A DNA stretch of 64,000 nt, from assembly GCF_019175285.1 (NCBI RefSeq), contig NC_056527.1:104212377-104276376 (forward strand), in the 5' to 3' direction. The notes beneath the pieces were generated by a model, which ran no database searches, was not told the DNA's origin, and saw only the letters and a program-made list of their open reading frames with translations. Shown in pieces: positions 1 through 14,415 of the stretch. The DNA is from Sceloporus undulatus. Taxonomy: Eukaryota > Chordata > Lepidosauria > Squamata > Phrynosomatidae. Position numbers and translations under genes: made by a program. The stretch's first letter is position 1. Each line of letters begins with the position of its first letter.

Positions 1-422
1 AAACCTGTTTGAAGTTAAAGTTATTGACGTATGAGTTTTGGATAGATGTGAGAGATGCAGCTTGAGTAACAAGAATGAACAGTGGGGAATTATGAATAGA
101 AGAGATGAAGAGAAAAGTACATTGTTAGATTTTGGCGGTTGGAGAACTAAGTTTTCATTTGGGCAAATAACATCTGTATTTTCTTTTCAGTAGAGTGACA
201 TAACACATATACAGAAATGGATTAATATGGTGGATTTTTTTGTAGAGCTAGCACAGATGTCACCGCATTAAAAAATACTGTGGAAGTGCCTCTGCAACAA
301 CTGTATATCACAGCTATCAATAATAGGCATTGTAAATACATTTCGTAACAGCCTAAAAGGATGACTAATCCAGGCTTAGAAAAAAAAATCTCATTTATGT
401 TAAATGTTACTTCCTCCTATAG
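1..422. other. No recognisable feature; intron sequence upstream of first visible KASH5 exon
   Basis: AT-rich, with no open frame, repeat family or promoter I can name. Because the exon at 423 opens inside a codon behind a splice acceptor, this is most likely KASH5 intron; the initiator exon would lie upstream of the window. Confidence 0.5.
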
Positions 423-539
423 CAGTGCAATGGGACAGTGCTGGCGTCAGCAGCAAGAACATCATTCTCAATGTGGGCCAGTGCTCTGAAGAACATGTTT
501 TGAAATGCACATTCAAGGCCTGTGATCCTGAACAAACAG
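423..539 (+). CDS. KASH5: KASH5 exon, EF-hand-like region part 1
   Basis: Acceptor TCCTCCTATAG precedes 423 and donor G|GTAGAAA follows 539. It begins with two bases of a split codon and ends with one base. It encodes EEHVLKCTFKACDPEQTG, matching the first EF-hand-like helix and loop of KASH5. No initiator Met in the right context is present, so translation starts upstream. Confidence 0.88.
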
Positions 540-3500
540 GTAGAAAATTTTCCAACATTCGTTGGAAACAGTCTTCAAAACTATAGAGAATTTTTTTTTT
601 AAGGGCATCTTTTGTATCACATTTTGGCCTTGTATTCATGTTATTTTGTCAGTGCACTCAAACATCTATGAAGAAACAAAGAAACAAGTAAATCCAGTGT
701 AATTATAGTAAGAACAAACTGTAGGAGAAAAATGTGCCCCCCCCCCCACATTTTTTGGAATATGTTTTTTGTTACAAAAACATATCCTATAAAATGGAGA
801 TTATCCAGGAATAGGAACAGATTATTCAACCCAGCTACTCAAAAATAGGGTTATGCAGCTGACTTTCTGTTCGATCTCTTTTCATCATCAAATAGGAACT
901 CCTTTTCCAGTCTGAGTAGAATATTTATGTTTGGTTAACAGCTTGTTTTGAAATTTGTTTACCTGGCTGGGATGAGTAAACTTCTGTTGCTTCTCTGTCA
1001 TATGCTTTGTGAAGGAATAAATACAGCTTCAAAGAGCATAACTCAGGGCTAGTTCTAGGGAGGAAGCAAAATATATCAACAGCCCTTTGGCAAACTAGCT
1101 CTTGAAGCTAGCTCTTCATGAAAGGAACTATAAATCAATCTCATGCATAAATCAAGGACAGGTTTTGGGACCAAAATTATGGATTTTGATATGATCCGTG
1201 AATAAGTGGAGGGTAAAATTTAGGATGTGAAGAACTAGGGATGTAAAGAACAAAGCAAAGGAAAACAATGCCAAGGAACTTACAAAATTTGAGCAGACAT
1301 AACTGTTTGTGCTCACCCTGAAGGCTGGATGGATGATAGAGCAGAGGGGTTTCTGTCCTTCTAGGACAGTTTACATACAATCTTGCCTTTCACCAGGGTA
1401 TGGTTCCTTTTTTAAAAAAATATACATTACTTAGAATGAACTGTGGATAAGTTGACTCAGGTTTTTTGGGTCACTTTTTTGACCTAAATTTCTAGACATA
1501 TACATGCATATATATGGTAGTTCTGAGTGATATAAACTGATTTTACTTAAACTCTACATAGCATGGTGTAGCGGTTTCAGTGTTAGACTATCAGACAAGG
1601 GAAATTGGAAGTATAATCCCATGACAATCTGAATGTAGTCATGGGGTTTAACATTATTGCATGATAACCCACTACACACAAATTCAAGCAATGGGAAGTT
1701 AGTCCGAGCGCAGTCATGGGGTTTCACGTTATTGTGTGATAGACTGCCACACACAAATTCGGGCCATGGCATGCTATTTTGGGGCAATGGGGAACCAGTT
1801 CGAATGCAATGAGCATTCACGTAATTTCGCTAAACTAGCGACTTTACGTGAATGCATTCTGGCCCCACTTTCTTTTCATTCAAAATTAAGAGAAATTCCT
1901 CATGTGTGATAAACTCCTAGGAGACTGGCCATGGAAACTCACTGGGTGACCATGGGCAAGTCACCCTTTTTTTCAACCTCAAAGGAAGGCAAAGGCAAAC
2001 ATCCTCTGAACAAATTCTGCCACGAAAACTCTATGATAGGCAACCTTAAGGTTGCCATAAGTCAGAAATGACTTATAGCAGGGGTTGGCAACCTACGGCC
2101 CGTGGGCCGGATCCGGCCCAGCAAGGCCTTGGGACGGCCCCAGGCCGGTCCTGCCGCCAATTGCTGCCCCCGCTGCAGCTTCCGCGCCGCTCCGGGCGCC
2201 ATTTTGAGTTTGGCTCCCCAGTTGTCTGAGGGACAGCAACCCGGCCCCCGGCTCAAAAAGGTTGCCTACCCCTGACTTATAGAATCATAGAGTTGGAAGA
2301 GACTGCTAGGGCCATCCAGTCCAACCCCCTGCCATGCAGGAAATCTAAATCAAAGCATCCCTGACAGATGGCCATCCAGCCTCTGTTTAAAGACCTCTAA
2401 GGAAGGAGACTTGAGGGCAACCAGCAACAATAATAATACATTGAAGAAATAAGTAATAATAAGAATTAAATTGTGTAGAGAGGACAATATATATATTTTA
2501 AAATAGACATTTAAGAATAGTGACAAATAGTGCGACTTGCAAGGCATCTTCCCATGTCTCCTGTCTTTCTTGAATTTCAGATCTATTCTTCATGCATCAG
2601 CCATTTTGCTTGAAACAAAGGACTGGAATTTGGTTGTAAATTACCTTCTGACCTGCTTCTATGGGGCACTTTAAGATAATACAGACAAGTAGAATAGCCA
2701 CTCATGTACTGATAATTAGTTATAGCCAGGAAAAATATAATTTCCTTTTTTCACCCAAGATGAAAAAAAACTAGTGACATAGACAATATATTTTAATAAG
2801 CTGTACTGCTAAGTGGGGAAAGAACTATTCTCCTTTTCGGTTTTTTATTTGAGTCATTCCTTTATTTCCGATATGTTTATAGGAGAGGTATCTGTTTTCC
2901 GAATCATTGAATACTTACAAGAGATGACAGGGCAAAGTTGTGAAGACTGGAGGTTTCAGTCACTCTATAAGAGATTGGATCCTGAAGAAAGAGGAATCAC
3001 TGTCGATTTTTCTACCTTTTATTCTGTCATGAAAGATTGGATTGCAGACTGTCGACAGGAAGGGTTCGTAAGATTAATAGTCAGATATTGACTTACACCA
3101 TAGTGCTATATTCAATGAAGTAGCATCTTTAAGGATAAAAGGGAGGAAGGGAGGGGAAAAAAGGGAATATGCCAGTACACTTAAGACTAATTTTAGCATG
3201 AGCTTTCTTAGATATACACCCATTTCTTCAGATGCAGTACAGAGTGATATTAAGGCCTCAGGTTGTAAAGCATGTTTATAAATTTGTGGGAGTGGGATAG
3301 AACATAATAAGGTCCAGAAAGATGCAAATCTCTTCTTGGCCCTAAGTTTTTACACCATAGCATTTAAGAAAAATGGAGGACCTTAAATGTCCTACATTTT
3401 GGGCTGAGTTTTGTCCTGCAGTTTTCCTACAGTTTGGTCTAGATTTTGTCCTACATTTTGTCCCAGGTTTTAGTGGACAATTATGGCAATCCTAGGTCTT

Positions 3501-6500
3501 TTAGACTTGTAACATTTCTTTACAGTGGTCAGTTAGTGTTGATGTGTAAAAGTAATAAATCTGCTTACCAAAAGTCAAATACAACAGAAACATTTTTTTT
3601 CTTTCCTGTACTCACTGGCAGGCATCTTTGCATGAAAGAGAGGGCAAATGTTTCTGCTCTTCGCATGACAGAGAGCAAATGTTCCTAATCCTGCCCCAAC
3701 ACATAGCAGAGGAAACAAGTGTGACTAATAAGAAAAGGTCAAGCAGTACTGATTTACTTTTTCAGAACAATAATAAGGCAGGAGCAGTGGCTGTTAATCT
3801 ATATTTTAGCTAGGAGATTAGACAGTACTCAGGAACTAGACAAGTTTATAGGCTATATTTTCATGTTGCCATCTGGTGAAATCTTGTGCTGAAAAAAGAA
3901 AAGGAATGAATGAAGAGAGGCCAGTGTCCTTGAATGTCTAAATATAGTTGCTGCAGATTTTGGTACAGTGGGTTAACTGCTCATGGGTTCCTCTTACTTA
4001 ACAGGAAGCAAGAAATTTAGGCCAGAAATGGGAAAATTACTTTTTTGAACTATAGCTCCCAAATCCCTAATCCATCCTAACCAGTGGCCAAGCTATCTGG
4101 GGGATTGTGGGAATTATAGTCTAAAAGAATGGTACCCACCTTTGTTCTAGGCAGACACATAGCTGTTTAAGAAGCTACCACTTTTCTGATTTTGAAAGTA
4201 ACCCTTCTCTACATTAAAAACAATTGTTTGTGTTTTTGAGCAATAAGTAAAAATAATTATGTTTTGATTTGGATTCTGTATACAGACAAGGTGTTCATGC
4301 AAAAGAGTTCCAACATCAACATCATTTTTCCATTTTGGTGTTCACTTTAGTTAGACGCCTTTAGTAGGGGGGCATGGTATTTGAAAGTTTGTAACTGTAG
4401 ATTGACACATGAGGAAATGTATAGAATCAGAGAGTTGGAAGAGACCAACTTAAGTTTAAAAGATCTCTAGAAGCATTCAATTTAGGCCTTTTTAATGAGT
4501 AGTCAGTCTCATCCCTAGAAGCATTCTGGGTTGGGAGGAAGATTGGGGTTCAGAGAGAATCACAAAGTTGGAAGAGACTTCAAGGGGCATCCAGTCCAAC
4601 CCCCTGCCATGCAGGAATACACAGTCAAAGCTTTCCTGAGACATGGCCATCCAGCCTCTGTTTAAAAACCTCCAAGGAAGGAGATTCCACCACTCTCCAA
4701 GGAAGTGTGTTCTACTATCGAACAGCTCTTACTGTCATTAAGTTCCTCCTGATGTTTAACTGGAGTTTCTTTTCCTGTAGTTTGAATCCGTTGCACAATA
4801 TGAGAAATAGAGAAATTCCATATTATCCCTTAGTAACGTGACAGTTCAGCTACAGTTCCACTTGTAGAAGAACAATGTTTTATTAAACTTAGAAGCTCCC
4901 TGTCTGGAAACACCTAGGGCCCCTTACCTGTAATGAAAAAATGATATTGCTTAAAAGTTTTCTGTTTGGGCCCCGGATCTTAAGGGAGAGGAGAGAAGGG
5001 AGAGAGCATAGAATATAGTGTTGCCCATAACATATTGGTATGAGCATATGGCTAGGATCTGTGATCTTCATATTATTTTATGATAACATCAAGTCTCCCA
5101 ACCAATGAATTAAAAAAAAAATTGAGAGTCACTTGAAGTGAAGTTCATTTTGAAATTAATCTTCAGTTGCATTAATATATGGACCACTGAATTTGGCTTC
5201 ACTGTGTTCTTAGGATTCTTTATGAGACCCAAATGACAATAGAAATTCCAAAATTGCTGATTTATCTCTCCTTCTTTTGTGAAAAGCCTTTATGAAGGCT
5301 GTCCCACTTTAGAAAAGAGAGAAAATGGATTTGAGGTAAGTATAAAATTCTCACATTTCCCAAGACAAAAATACAGCTTTAATTCTTTATTTTGCTGGTT
5401 CTAGCAGATTTTTGGCTTTCAAATTTTAACTATGTTGGTAGTGTCTGCAGCCATGTACCTATTGTGTACATAATGAACAAAGTGACAAATCTGGTGTAAT
5501 TAGCTTTTTTTAATGGAGCACAATGGTAAAAATAAATTTCTAGCTCATTGGCCATTTCTGTCTCTTCCTAATCTTAGAGAAGAGGCTGCAGACTTGATGA
5601 ACAGCATAAAAGACTTGCAGCAAGGAAACAAGCAGCTAGCAGTGCAAAATATCAAGTTGCAGAGGACTATTGAGACTGCAGAAGAACTCAATTCAAGACT
5701 CTCTGAAGAGATCTCTGAGCTGAAAGGGAAGCTGAAAAGGTAAATATGAGGAGTCTAAGGCTTTCATGGCTGGTATCCATAGTTTTTTTCTGAGTTTTTC
5801 AGGCTATGTGGCCATGTTCAAGCAGAGTTTCTTCCTGACGTTTGCCAGCATTTGTGGCTGGCATCTTCAGAGAAATTTCTTTGAAGATGCTAGCCACAGA
5901 CGCTGGTGAAACGTCAGGAAGAAACTCTGCTAGAACATGGCACAGCCCGAAAAACCCACAAAAAACTGTAAATATGAGGACTTTTCAACATGGTGCCATG
6001 ACTTAGGACTAATTGAAAAATGAAAACATTAGGGGCCTTCCTCATCTGGTATCTTCCATATCTCTTTGACTAAGCTCCAATGCTGGCTTGAGTATGATTG
6101 GAGTTATTGCCCAGTAAAGGACAGGCCCAACACCATCAGGCCTGAAGAGGAAGAGCCCTCCTCTCCCTCCTTCCAACTGTCATCTTCTGGCCTGGAAGGG
6201 AGTGAAAGGACAGGCCCAATGCCATCGGGCCATTCTCGATTAAGAAAAAGAGCCCTCCCTCCAGTCCATCTGCCTTGGTCCAGGCCTCAGAGGGAGAGAA
6301 GAACTGCTGGACCTGATCCCATCCCCCCCACCATTCCCTTCTCCTTTTGTGTTGTGTCTTTTTAGATTGTAAGCCTGAGGGCAGGGCACTGTCTATTATC
6401 CCCCTCTGTTGTAAGCTGCCCGGATTCCCAGTGACTGGGCGGCATATAAATAAATCATGTTGTTGTTGTTGTTGTTGTTGTTGTCATTATTATTATTATT

Positions 6501-9500
6501 TCTGGAGGGTATCATGCTAGGAAGACTAGCTTAGTAATATTGAGGGGTCTGTAGGATGTAGAAAGAGATACTCTGTTAGAAATGTCTGCAGTAGTGAAAT
6601 GTAATTTGTTGTGATGAAAGTTCATAAAACTGATACCTGGATGTGTCAGTGCTGATCCTTTTAGCCAACACCTTGTACACATGTGAAGTCTGCCCTCTAT
6701 ATTTCCTTCTCTTCAACATTCATCCCTAATGAGTTTTGTGTTCTGAGTTCATTGGCAGCTCCTTGAAACATGTGAACTTGGATTACGTTTTACTCATCTG
6801 AATTCTGATGCCATAGTTTGATCTCCAACTCTTTCACCTCCTTTCCTTGTTGGATTTTTTTGCTCTTCTGCAAATAGTATAATCATACTGAATTTTTGAG
6901 ATAGAATATTAATAACTGAACACCCACCACACTTTATTGCAGCACCCAGCAAGCCCTGGACCAAGCTAGAGCTGTGGCAAATGAATTAGAAGACCTGAGA
7001 TTTTTTTCAAAAAATCTAGAAGAGGAAAAGAATAGATTGTATTCACAAGTCCGACAGCTAGTAAGTTCTTCTGAACATTTATTTTCACTTGTTGTATGAA
7101 TTGTCCTTTGGCTGCAAAATTTTGAAATACTAGATTCTTTTAAAAGACAAATCAAACTGTCACTTTCCCCCATGTTTTAGGAAAAAGAACAACAGTTTCT
7201 ATCTGTTCAAGTGGATAATCTTCAGGAGGAGGTGAGTACGGTAAGATACAACAGTGAACAGGTAAAATCATCCAGGTCAGCAGTGGGAGAAGACAAGCAA
7301 ACTCAAGATAGCTAGTTATGTGGCTCCTTAAATGTATCTGCTTTTGCATTTATTGCATTAAGACACAAGAGAGCTCTGCAAAATGTAGAATAATATTCCA
7401 TTACATGAATAACCATTGCACACAATATTAAAGTCTATATTTAAAAAAAATCATGCTCCCCATACCCATATCATCATATGTCTGTTTCATTGCATTACAG
7501 ATTGTGGGATGTCATCACAATGGGTCTCATCCTCATTTATTTGGACAAGAGGCTAATTAGAGTACAACCAACAGAGCTGATTTCTTTAACACATAGAGAA
7601 ATAATAAGGATAGGAGTCTGTTTTGTCTTTTTACAGAACAAGAAGTTGCTTCTAGAGAAAGAAAACTCTACATGTAAAATCAAAGAGTTATTTACAAAGA
7701 AGGCCAAAATGAAGGTACTCATAAGCTGAAAAGTATACACCGTTGTAGCTTTGCAGATAACTGCTGTAAAACTGCTGTTCTTCTAACTTTGATTTGTACC
7801 TTCAGAACAATTATTTGTATTTTTGCTTCCTTGCAGTTCCAACTCTGTGAATATGAAAACCTTATTTCCTGCAAAGATGCTGCCATTAATGAGGTAAACT
7901 GGAACTAAGAAACATGCAAAGTTTAATTGTAAAATTAGGGCACTAGTGAGTATGGAGCCTAAATACCCTAAAGGCAAAAATCTTGTTTGATCTTGGAAGT
8001 TAAGTAAGGTCAGTACTTAGCTCTGGTTAGTACTTAGATGGGAGACCACCAATGAATACCAGGTGTTATAATCTATATTTCCGAGGAAGGAACTGGCAAA
8101 AACTCCCCTAAGTACTCTTTACACAAGCAAACCCTATGAAATTCATGGGGGCGCAATAAGTCAACAGGTGACTTGAAGGCACATGCATACACGTGCAGTG
8201 AGCATATTTGTCTTAGGGGTAGCTCTTTTCCAATTAGCTGTTAAGGGAGATGCATTTGCCTGTGATAAACCCATTTTTGCTTTCACAATAGGATTTCCTT
8301 AGAGATTAACTCATCAGCAACTAGATTTGCTAATTATGTATTTACCTTCCAATAAGTAATCAGAAACAAAACATGCCAAATATATGTATGAAAAAACAAT
8401 CTTGTGCCTTGACAAATGGCACATGAGGAAGCCTTTCTTAAAAACATGCTGAATACATCTTGCTTTGATCCAAAGTAACACTATGGATGTTAATACCACC
8501 AACTATTATTTATAAAATGATAAAGTGTCAAGTTGCTTGGAACTTTAAACAGGAAAAAAAACAATTTTGATACTTTACCGAAACACTGGTTTAATAACAA
8601 GGTACTATCTGAACCATTTTCAGATAGTTGGCTATCTATTGAATAGTAATTTTCATGGTGTGTATAGGGAGCCAGTTATTTGTAGTATCCACTTCTGTAA
8701 TGAAAATACTATGTTTCCATTTTTATTTCCATTTGGAAAATAGCTAGGTGAATAACTAGCATGCCACTGTTGTAAGTTGCTAGTTTGTATCTCATGTTTT
8801 CACCTTGATGAATAAATTCAAGTTGACTTTTAATTGATTAACTGATGAGATTGCTAAATGGACAAAAATAAATAGCATGCATGTATTGCACCAGCCATTA
8901 TAGTAGTGGCATTTTCCCTCTTCTGTCTTGAATGAGGTTTCTCTTTATCTTTGAAAAAGGGTATTTGCCACCTCTGATGTATCTTTTATAACTACATCTA
9001 TTAAAAATAATAAAATCGAGAAGTCTTTAGTCTGTTAAACAAAATTAATAATCTATTAATCTACATAAGTAATTGATTAAACATTACAGCCCTATTTGTA
9101 TATATTCTCTGACATTACATATACAGTACATGTAATTACATTATATATGGAGGTAAAATACTGTTGCAAAATAAACTTTGCTCTGTTTCTTCTTTAAGGA
9201 ATCACTAGGTGTCACTACAGTCTCATGGCCAGTCAGAATTTGGCCATGAAAAGAAACATCCCTCTGTTTTTTAAAAAATTGGTAATATATGCCTATGTAA
9301 GATCACAGTTTGCTTTGACATGAGGCTGAGTTATATTCTTATTTGCTTATTCTTGTTTGTTCATGTTATTTATAGAAAACAAAACAAACTGAAGAGCTGA
9401 CAGTGATCCTGGATGAATACCGAACAGTGGTAGAGGTAGTGGATGTTTTATTTGCAGGCAGGCAGGAGTCCACTGGAATGGCACATGTATTGCATGGAGA

Positions 9501-12500
9501 TACACAATTTCTAGAAAGTTTGAAGCTGTGGAAAAAAGGGGAAAATTTGAAAAAATGAAAACATGCAGTATTATTATTATGGCCCTTTACAGATTGAAAG
9601 TCACTTTGTTACTTTAGATACATAACAATAGCAATAGTAAGTACATTTCTATACCATTATCAGTGAACTAGTACTCCTTAAGCAGTTTACAATGTGCTAT
9701 GTATATCTCGTCTTACCACCGATGACACTACCTTCCCACAGTGGCGGGATTGTGTGCTCCTGTGACACAACAGGTTATGTTGATGGTGCTGCCAGTAGGG
9801 TCCCTCACGTTAGATAGACTAAATGTGTGAAATAGCTACTGGGCAGCAGCCATGGTTGCGGTGGGAGGGTGCCACTGGTAGAGGATCCGTCAGAAAAAGC
9901 AGCAGTGGCACCATTGCTAACCCTTGTTAGTACTGAGCAGAAGGAAGCATGACACATCCATTTTGAATGTCCTTTACCACAAAAATGAGATAGCTTAAAA
10001 TTAAATGCGATAGTGCCAGAAGATCAGATTCCCAGGTCAGATTGCACTCAGTGAGCTACTTGAGTAGAGCAGAGGATGACACAATTGGACTCAAACAGAA
10101 AGGATATTCACCTGTTGGACATGTTCAGAGGTGAAAGGAAAATAAGAAGCTGCACAACACATATTATAAGAAGATGGAATGTGGGAAGCATGAACCAGAG
10201 GAAGCTAGACATAGTAAAACAAGAAATGGAATGTATCAACTTTGCAATCCTTGGGGTGAGTGAACTAAAGTGGGAAAGTGGACAGGAATGGGATACAGTG
10301 CGCCCGCATCATATGTGTATACATTATATGCGGCTTTCAGCATACACGGAAAGCTGTGTTGGAAGAAGCGGCGCCGCGCGCCAGAATGAGTAATGGCACA
10401 TGTGCCTGTGGCATGCATGTGCCCGCTGCAAGCACAAGCCCCATTACTGCTAATGGGGCTCAAGCATATGCGGAATTTCTTTTACGCAAGGATTCCCGCG
10501 TAAGAGAAGGGACCACTGTATTTTGAGTCAGATAATTACACAGTATTTTACTCAAGAAATGAAAATCTAAGAAGAAATGGGTTGATGTTTACAATGTGGA
10601 GAGATGTAGCAAGAGCAGTCAAAGTCTGACAAATCATATAAATAAGACTTCAGGGAAAGCCCATAAATATAACCATAATCCAAGTGTATGCTCCAACTAC
10701 TGAAGAAACAAAGGAGAAATTGAAAGATTCTGTGGTGGACTCCAGGAGGAAATTGATTACACACTAAATCTTCTTGTTAATCTTAGGCAATAGGAATGAA
10801 AAAAAGAAAGAGGGAGTGAGGCCTCAAACAGATGGTCTAAAAGGGCTGCTGTTGGGCTGCATTGGGAGCATGTCGTTCAGATGACTCATGCTGCAAATGT
10901 GGTGAGAAGCCGCCCTGGGCGTGGCTCTTTCCCAAAGAACTGGCCCAATAGGGAGTAGAAAAATACTGCTCCTGTTTGGCTCCTGGTTCAGCACCACAGC
11001 AGCAAAATGGCAGTGGTGCAGTCCCGACGTGGACCTTTTGCACTGTCTGCTTCACCCCTTAGTGAGAGAGAGACAAAATAGTCTCTAGTTCTTGATAGTG
11101 TCAGGCAGACATATTCATTCCTATAAACATGCAAGAGGGAAGGACACCATGACTGGCAGCCAATGGCTTATGTACTGGTACTCTTCAATAGAGTAGTATT
11201 GAGTAATGTAGCTGTTTAAAGTCTTACTGCTACACAATCCATTCTTTCAGTTTTTCCAAAAAAATAAGCCTTTGGATTCTTTCAGTTTTTCCAAAAAAAT
11301 AAACCTTTTTTCTGGCTTTTCCCATTTTTTCTCAGGGCTTTCACATCTCTAGTATTGTTTAAACCTGATTTGAACTAGTTGGAGGAAACAGCCATACATT
11401 AAAATTCTCAAGTATACCCCCCATCATATTTCATGACCACAGAATCCCAAATTAGAATTGCTAACATGGATTTAGAATGAGAAGTGATTAAAACTGCAGA
11501 TACCTATGCTTCAGTTTCAGGCAGATATCTAAAGGTTACTCCAGGGAAGGAATATATAAATCCTAGTGAGGAGGTACCTAGGTTTATGGATAGGAGCAGT
11601 AGATAAACAGTGCAAAAAGTACTAGCAACACTTATTTGGGTTTTCTAAAAAATGTAAATTAAAATTGCTGTAAAATTAAACAATGGTCCAAAACACACTG
11701 CACAAATAATCCAGTCTGAGGCTGATTCAGCTACCTGGCTCGAATGGTAATTCTGGGAACTGTAGTGAGATATTTACCCTTTTCTGTCAGTGAGCTCTGG
11801 TGCCACAACAAACTACAGTTCCCAGGATTCCCTAGCATTGAGCCAGGACAGTTAAAGTGGTCTGGAACAGGATTATTTCTGCAATGTGTTTTGGACCAAT
11901 GTTAGAAAGCTAGATTCCTACTGACTTCTTTTGTTTCCTTCGTGTAATGATAAGAGCTAGCATACCTTTATATTAGTTTCTCTTTATGATCTCTATGTAG
12001 GAATTGAAAATGGAAATCAAGAGGCTTCAAGACCATTTGTGTCAGGCTTATCAACTCCCTGACATGTAAGTGCGGTCAGAATTAGCTGTTTTCATTTTGG
12101 TCAGTGGTTAATGAGACTGAACCCAGCTAAATCCAGCACGAAGTGGGATGTCCAGCTACCAATATATGTGATTTTTGTCACAGTTGCTAATAGAATTACT
12201 ATCATGTCTTGAACTAAGAATAATCTTTTCAGGACAGGGAAGTGATTTTGAATATTAGTTAAGTGCCATTTATACTATAATGCAGGGGTGAACAACCCAG
12301 TATCCTACAGGTGTTGTGGACTATGACTCCCATCAGTCTCAGGTAACATGACTAGTGGTCAGGAATAATGGTAGCTATAGTGCAAAACAGCTGGAAGACA
12401 CCAGATTGCATCCCCTGGCAGAATGCACACACCAAGAAAACGCCACAAAGTTAGTTATTGCATTCTTGAACATTGTTTGAAGGTTTGTAATATATTTTCA

Positions 12501-12583
12501 TTTTGTGGCCACAGAATTAAGCTTTAATGGATATGTTTTCACTTCTCATGTTTTAGTTGCAAGACTAAATTTGGATCTCTTTC

Positions 12584-12615
<32 letters not shown>

Positions 12616-14363
12616 GTTTATTTTTACCCCACTTTTCCAATGTGATCAAAAAGCCCGTCATTAGCTTTAATGGTTTAAAGTACAGCTTTTTGGAATTATT
12701 GGCGCGTTACAGACAGGCAAAAAGTATGTACAGTACTAGGTACGTACTAGGGTTAGGAAAGGGCGTCCTTTCCGGACGTCCTAACCTTAGTACATACCTA
12801 GTACATACAAAATGGTGGCGCCCATTCTAAATGGGTGCCACCATTGGGATGTCACGACCGTGCAGCCTCCAAACGTAGTGGTGCGTAAGTGATGTCCTGG
12901 CGCCATGCGAGGGCACCTGGGGTGCCCTTTCCACGGCGCCGGAAGGAGCTCCTTCCAGGTTTGTGTTGCTGCCGCAGCCTTTACACGGCTGCACCAGGAA
13001 CACAAATGAGAAAGGGGCCGAGTCAGATGTTGGGTGTCCTTGGGGCATGAAGCCTCAAGGACACCCCTTTCCAGGCCGCAGGGAAGTGGCCTTTTGCCGC
13101 TTCCCCACAGCCTGGAAAGCAGCAGATCGGGGCCTCAGAGGCTGCCACTGTGGCAGCTGAGGCCCCGATCCGGCGGGGAAAGGGTTGGGAACAGGCCGCC
13201 CCAAAAGGGCGGTCTGTAAACCGCCATTGAAAGATAAAAATTACTCTTGGTACTAGCAATAAAAGTGGTGTATTGCTTTCTCAGTAATATGTAATACATC
13301 TGAAGCACTTTAAACCTTAAGGTGGCACATAATTAGCAAAAATGATAATATATTTTTAATATATTAAAATGATAATATGTTTTTCTTAAAAGGTTCACAG
13401 CTGCACCATAAATCTAAGAACATATTTATTTTGCACTAATCTAAGACCATATTTACTTTGCATGAACATTAATATAAGTCTTGCCAAATACCATGAGTCT
13501 ACAGTGCAATTTGCACAGAAACCTAGAAATAGGGATGGGAAAGAAATTGGTTCAATTTGCATTTTAAATATAGAACTACCTGACCTGCACTTTAACCACT
13601 TTTCAAAATGAAATGTTGTTATCCATTTTTCCAAATTTTGTTGTGCAGTTTTCCAACAAACCTGTATATTAAGATTGATATATTTGGATTATATACTTAC
13701 ATACTTGATTACACACACACACACACACACACAGAGAACATGTACACAAATATGTAATTAGTGAAAATAATGTAGAATTCAGTTATTGCATTTGAAAAAA
13801 TTATACACAAAAATGTATTTTAAATTAAATGTACATATAAATGTGTGTGATTTTTTTTTTGTGTAAACTTGAAAAGTAACCTGATATAGAAATGGGCCAG
13901 ATTAAGAAACCAAGTGAACCCAAAACTGACAGATTTTTCTGTCCTAAAATGAAAATATAAAGAACTATTTCTTCTGTATCAGGTAGCTGAACTTGTGAGT
14001 GTTCAAGCAAAAGAACAGATGTAGCTTAATTTGCTGTCTCCAGAGAAATTAGTTTTGTCCTCTGCAAGACCTATCCATCTCTCTTTCTTATGCACGCACA
14101 TCATGCCCTGTGACCCACTTCTGTGTTACTGGCACTAAGAATCTGCAGTAATTTTTTCTGACTTGTTGGCAGACACTGAGGTCAAGTCTAGGTACTTAGG
14201 AAGATGCATAATTTTGCCTTGGACTCTAGTGAGATAAGAATAAAGTTGATAGGGATGAATGTTTAGAATTTTAAACTCAAAGCTGATGAAGAAACTTTGT
14301 CGGTGAAGAAAAGCCCTCTTTTCTTTTTTAAAAAAGGTTTCCTCCCATCTGACTATCTCTGTC

Positions 14364-14415
<52 letters not shown>

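Noticed and set aside
5753-5967. Hairpin as a microRNA precursor or CRISPR-like repeat
   Set aside because: Present in three copies with target duplications and long perfect arms, so a mobile element.
6066-6365. 99-codon frame with Pro/Ser-rich product
   Set aside because: Continuous with a LINE 3' tail and (GTT)n; no splice signals in frame with KASH5.
10076-10393. 105-codon frame as a host gene
   Set aside because: It is the BovB/RTE endonuclease (NQRKLDIVKQEM, LGVSELKW) running into a MITE.
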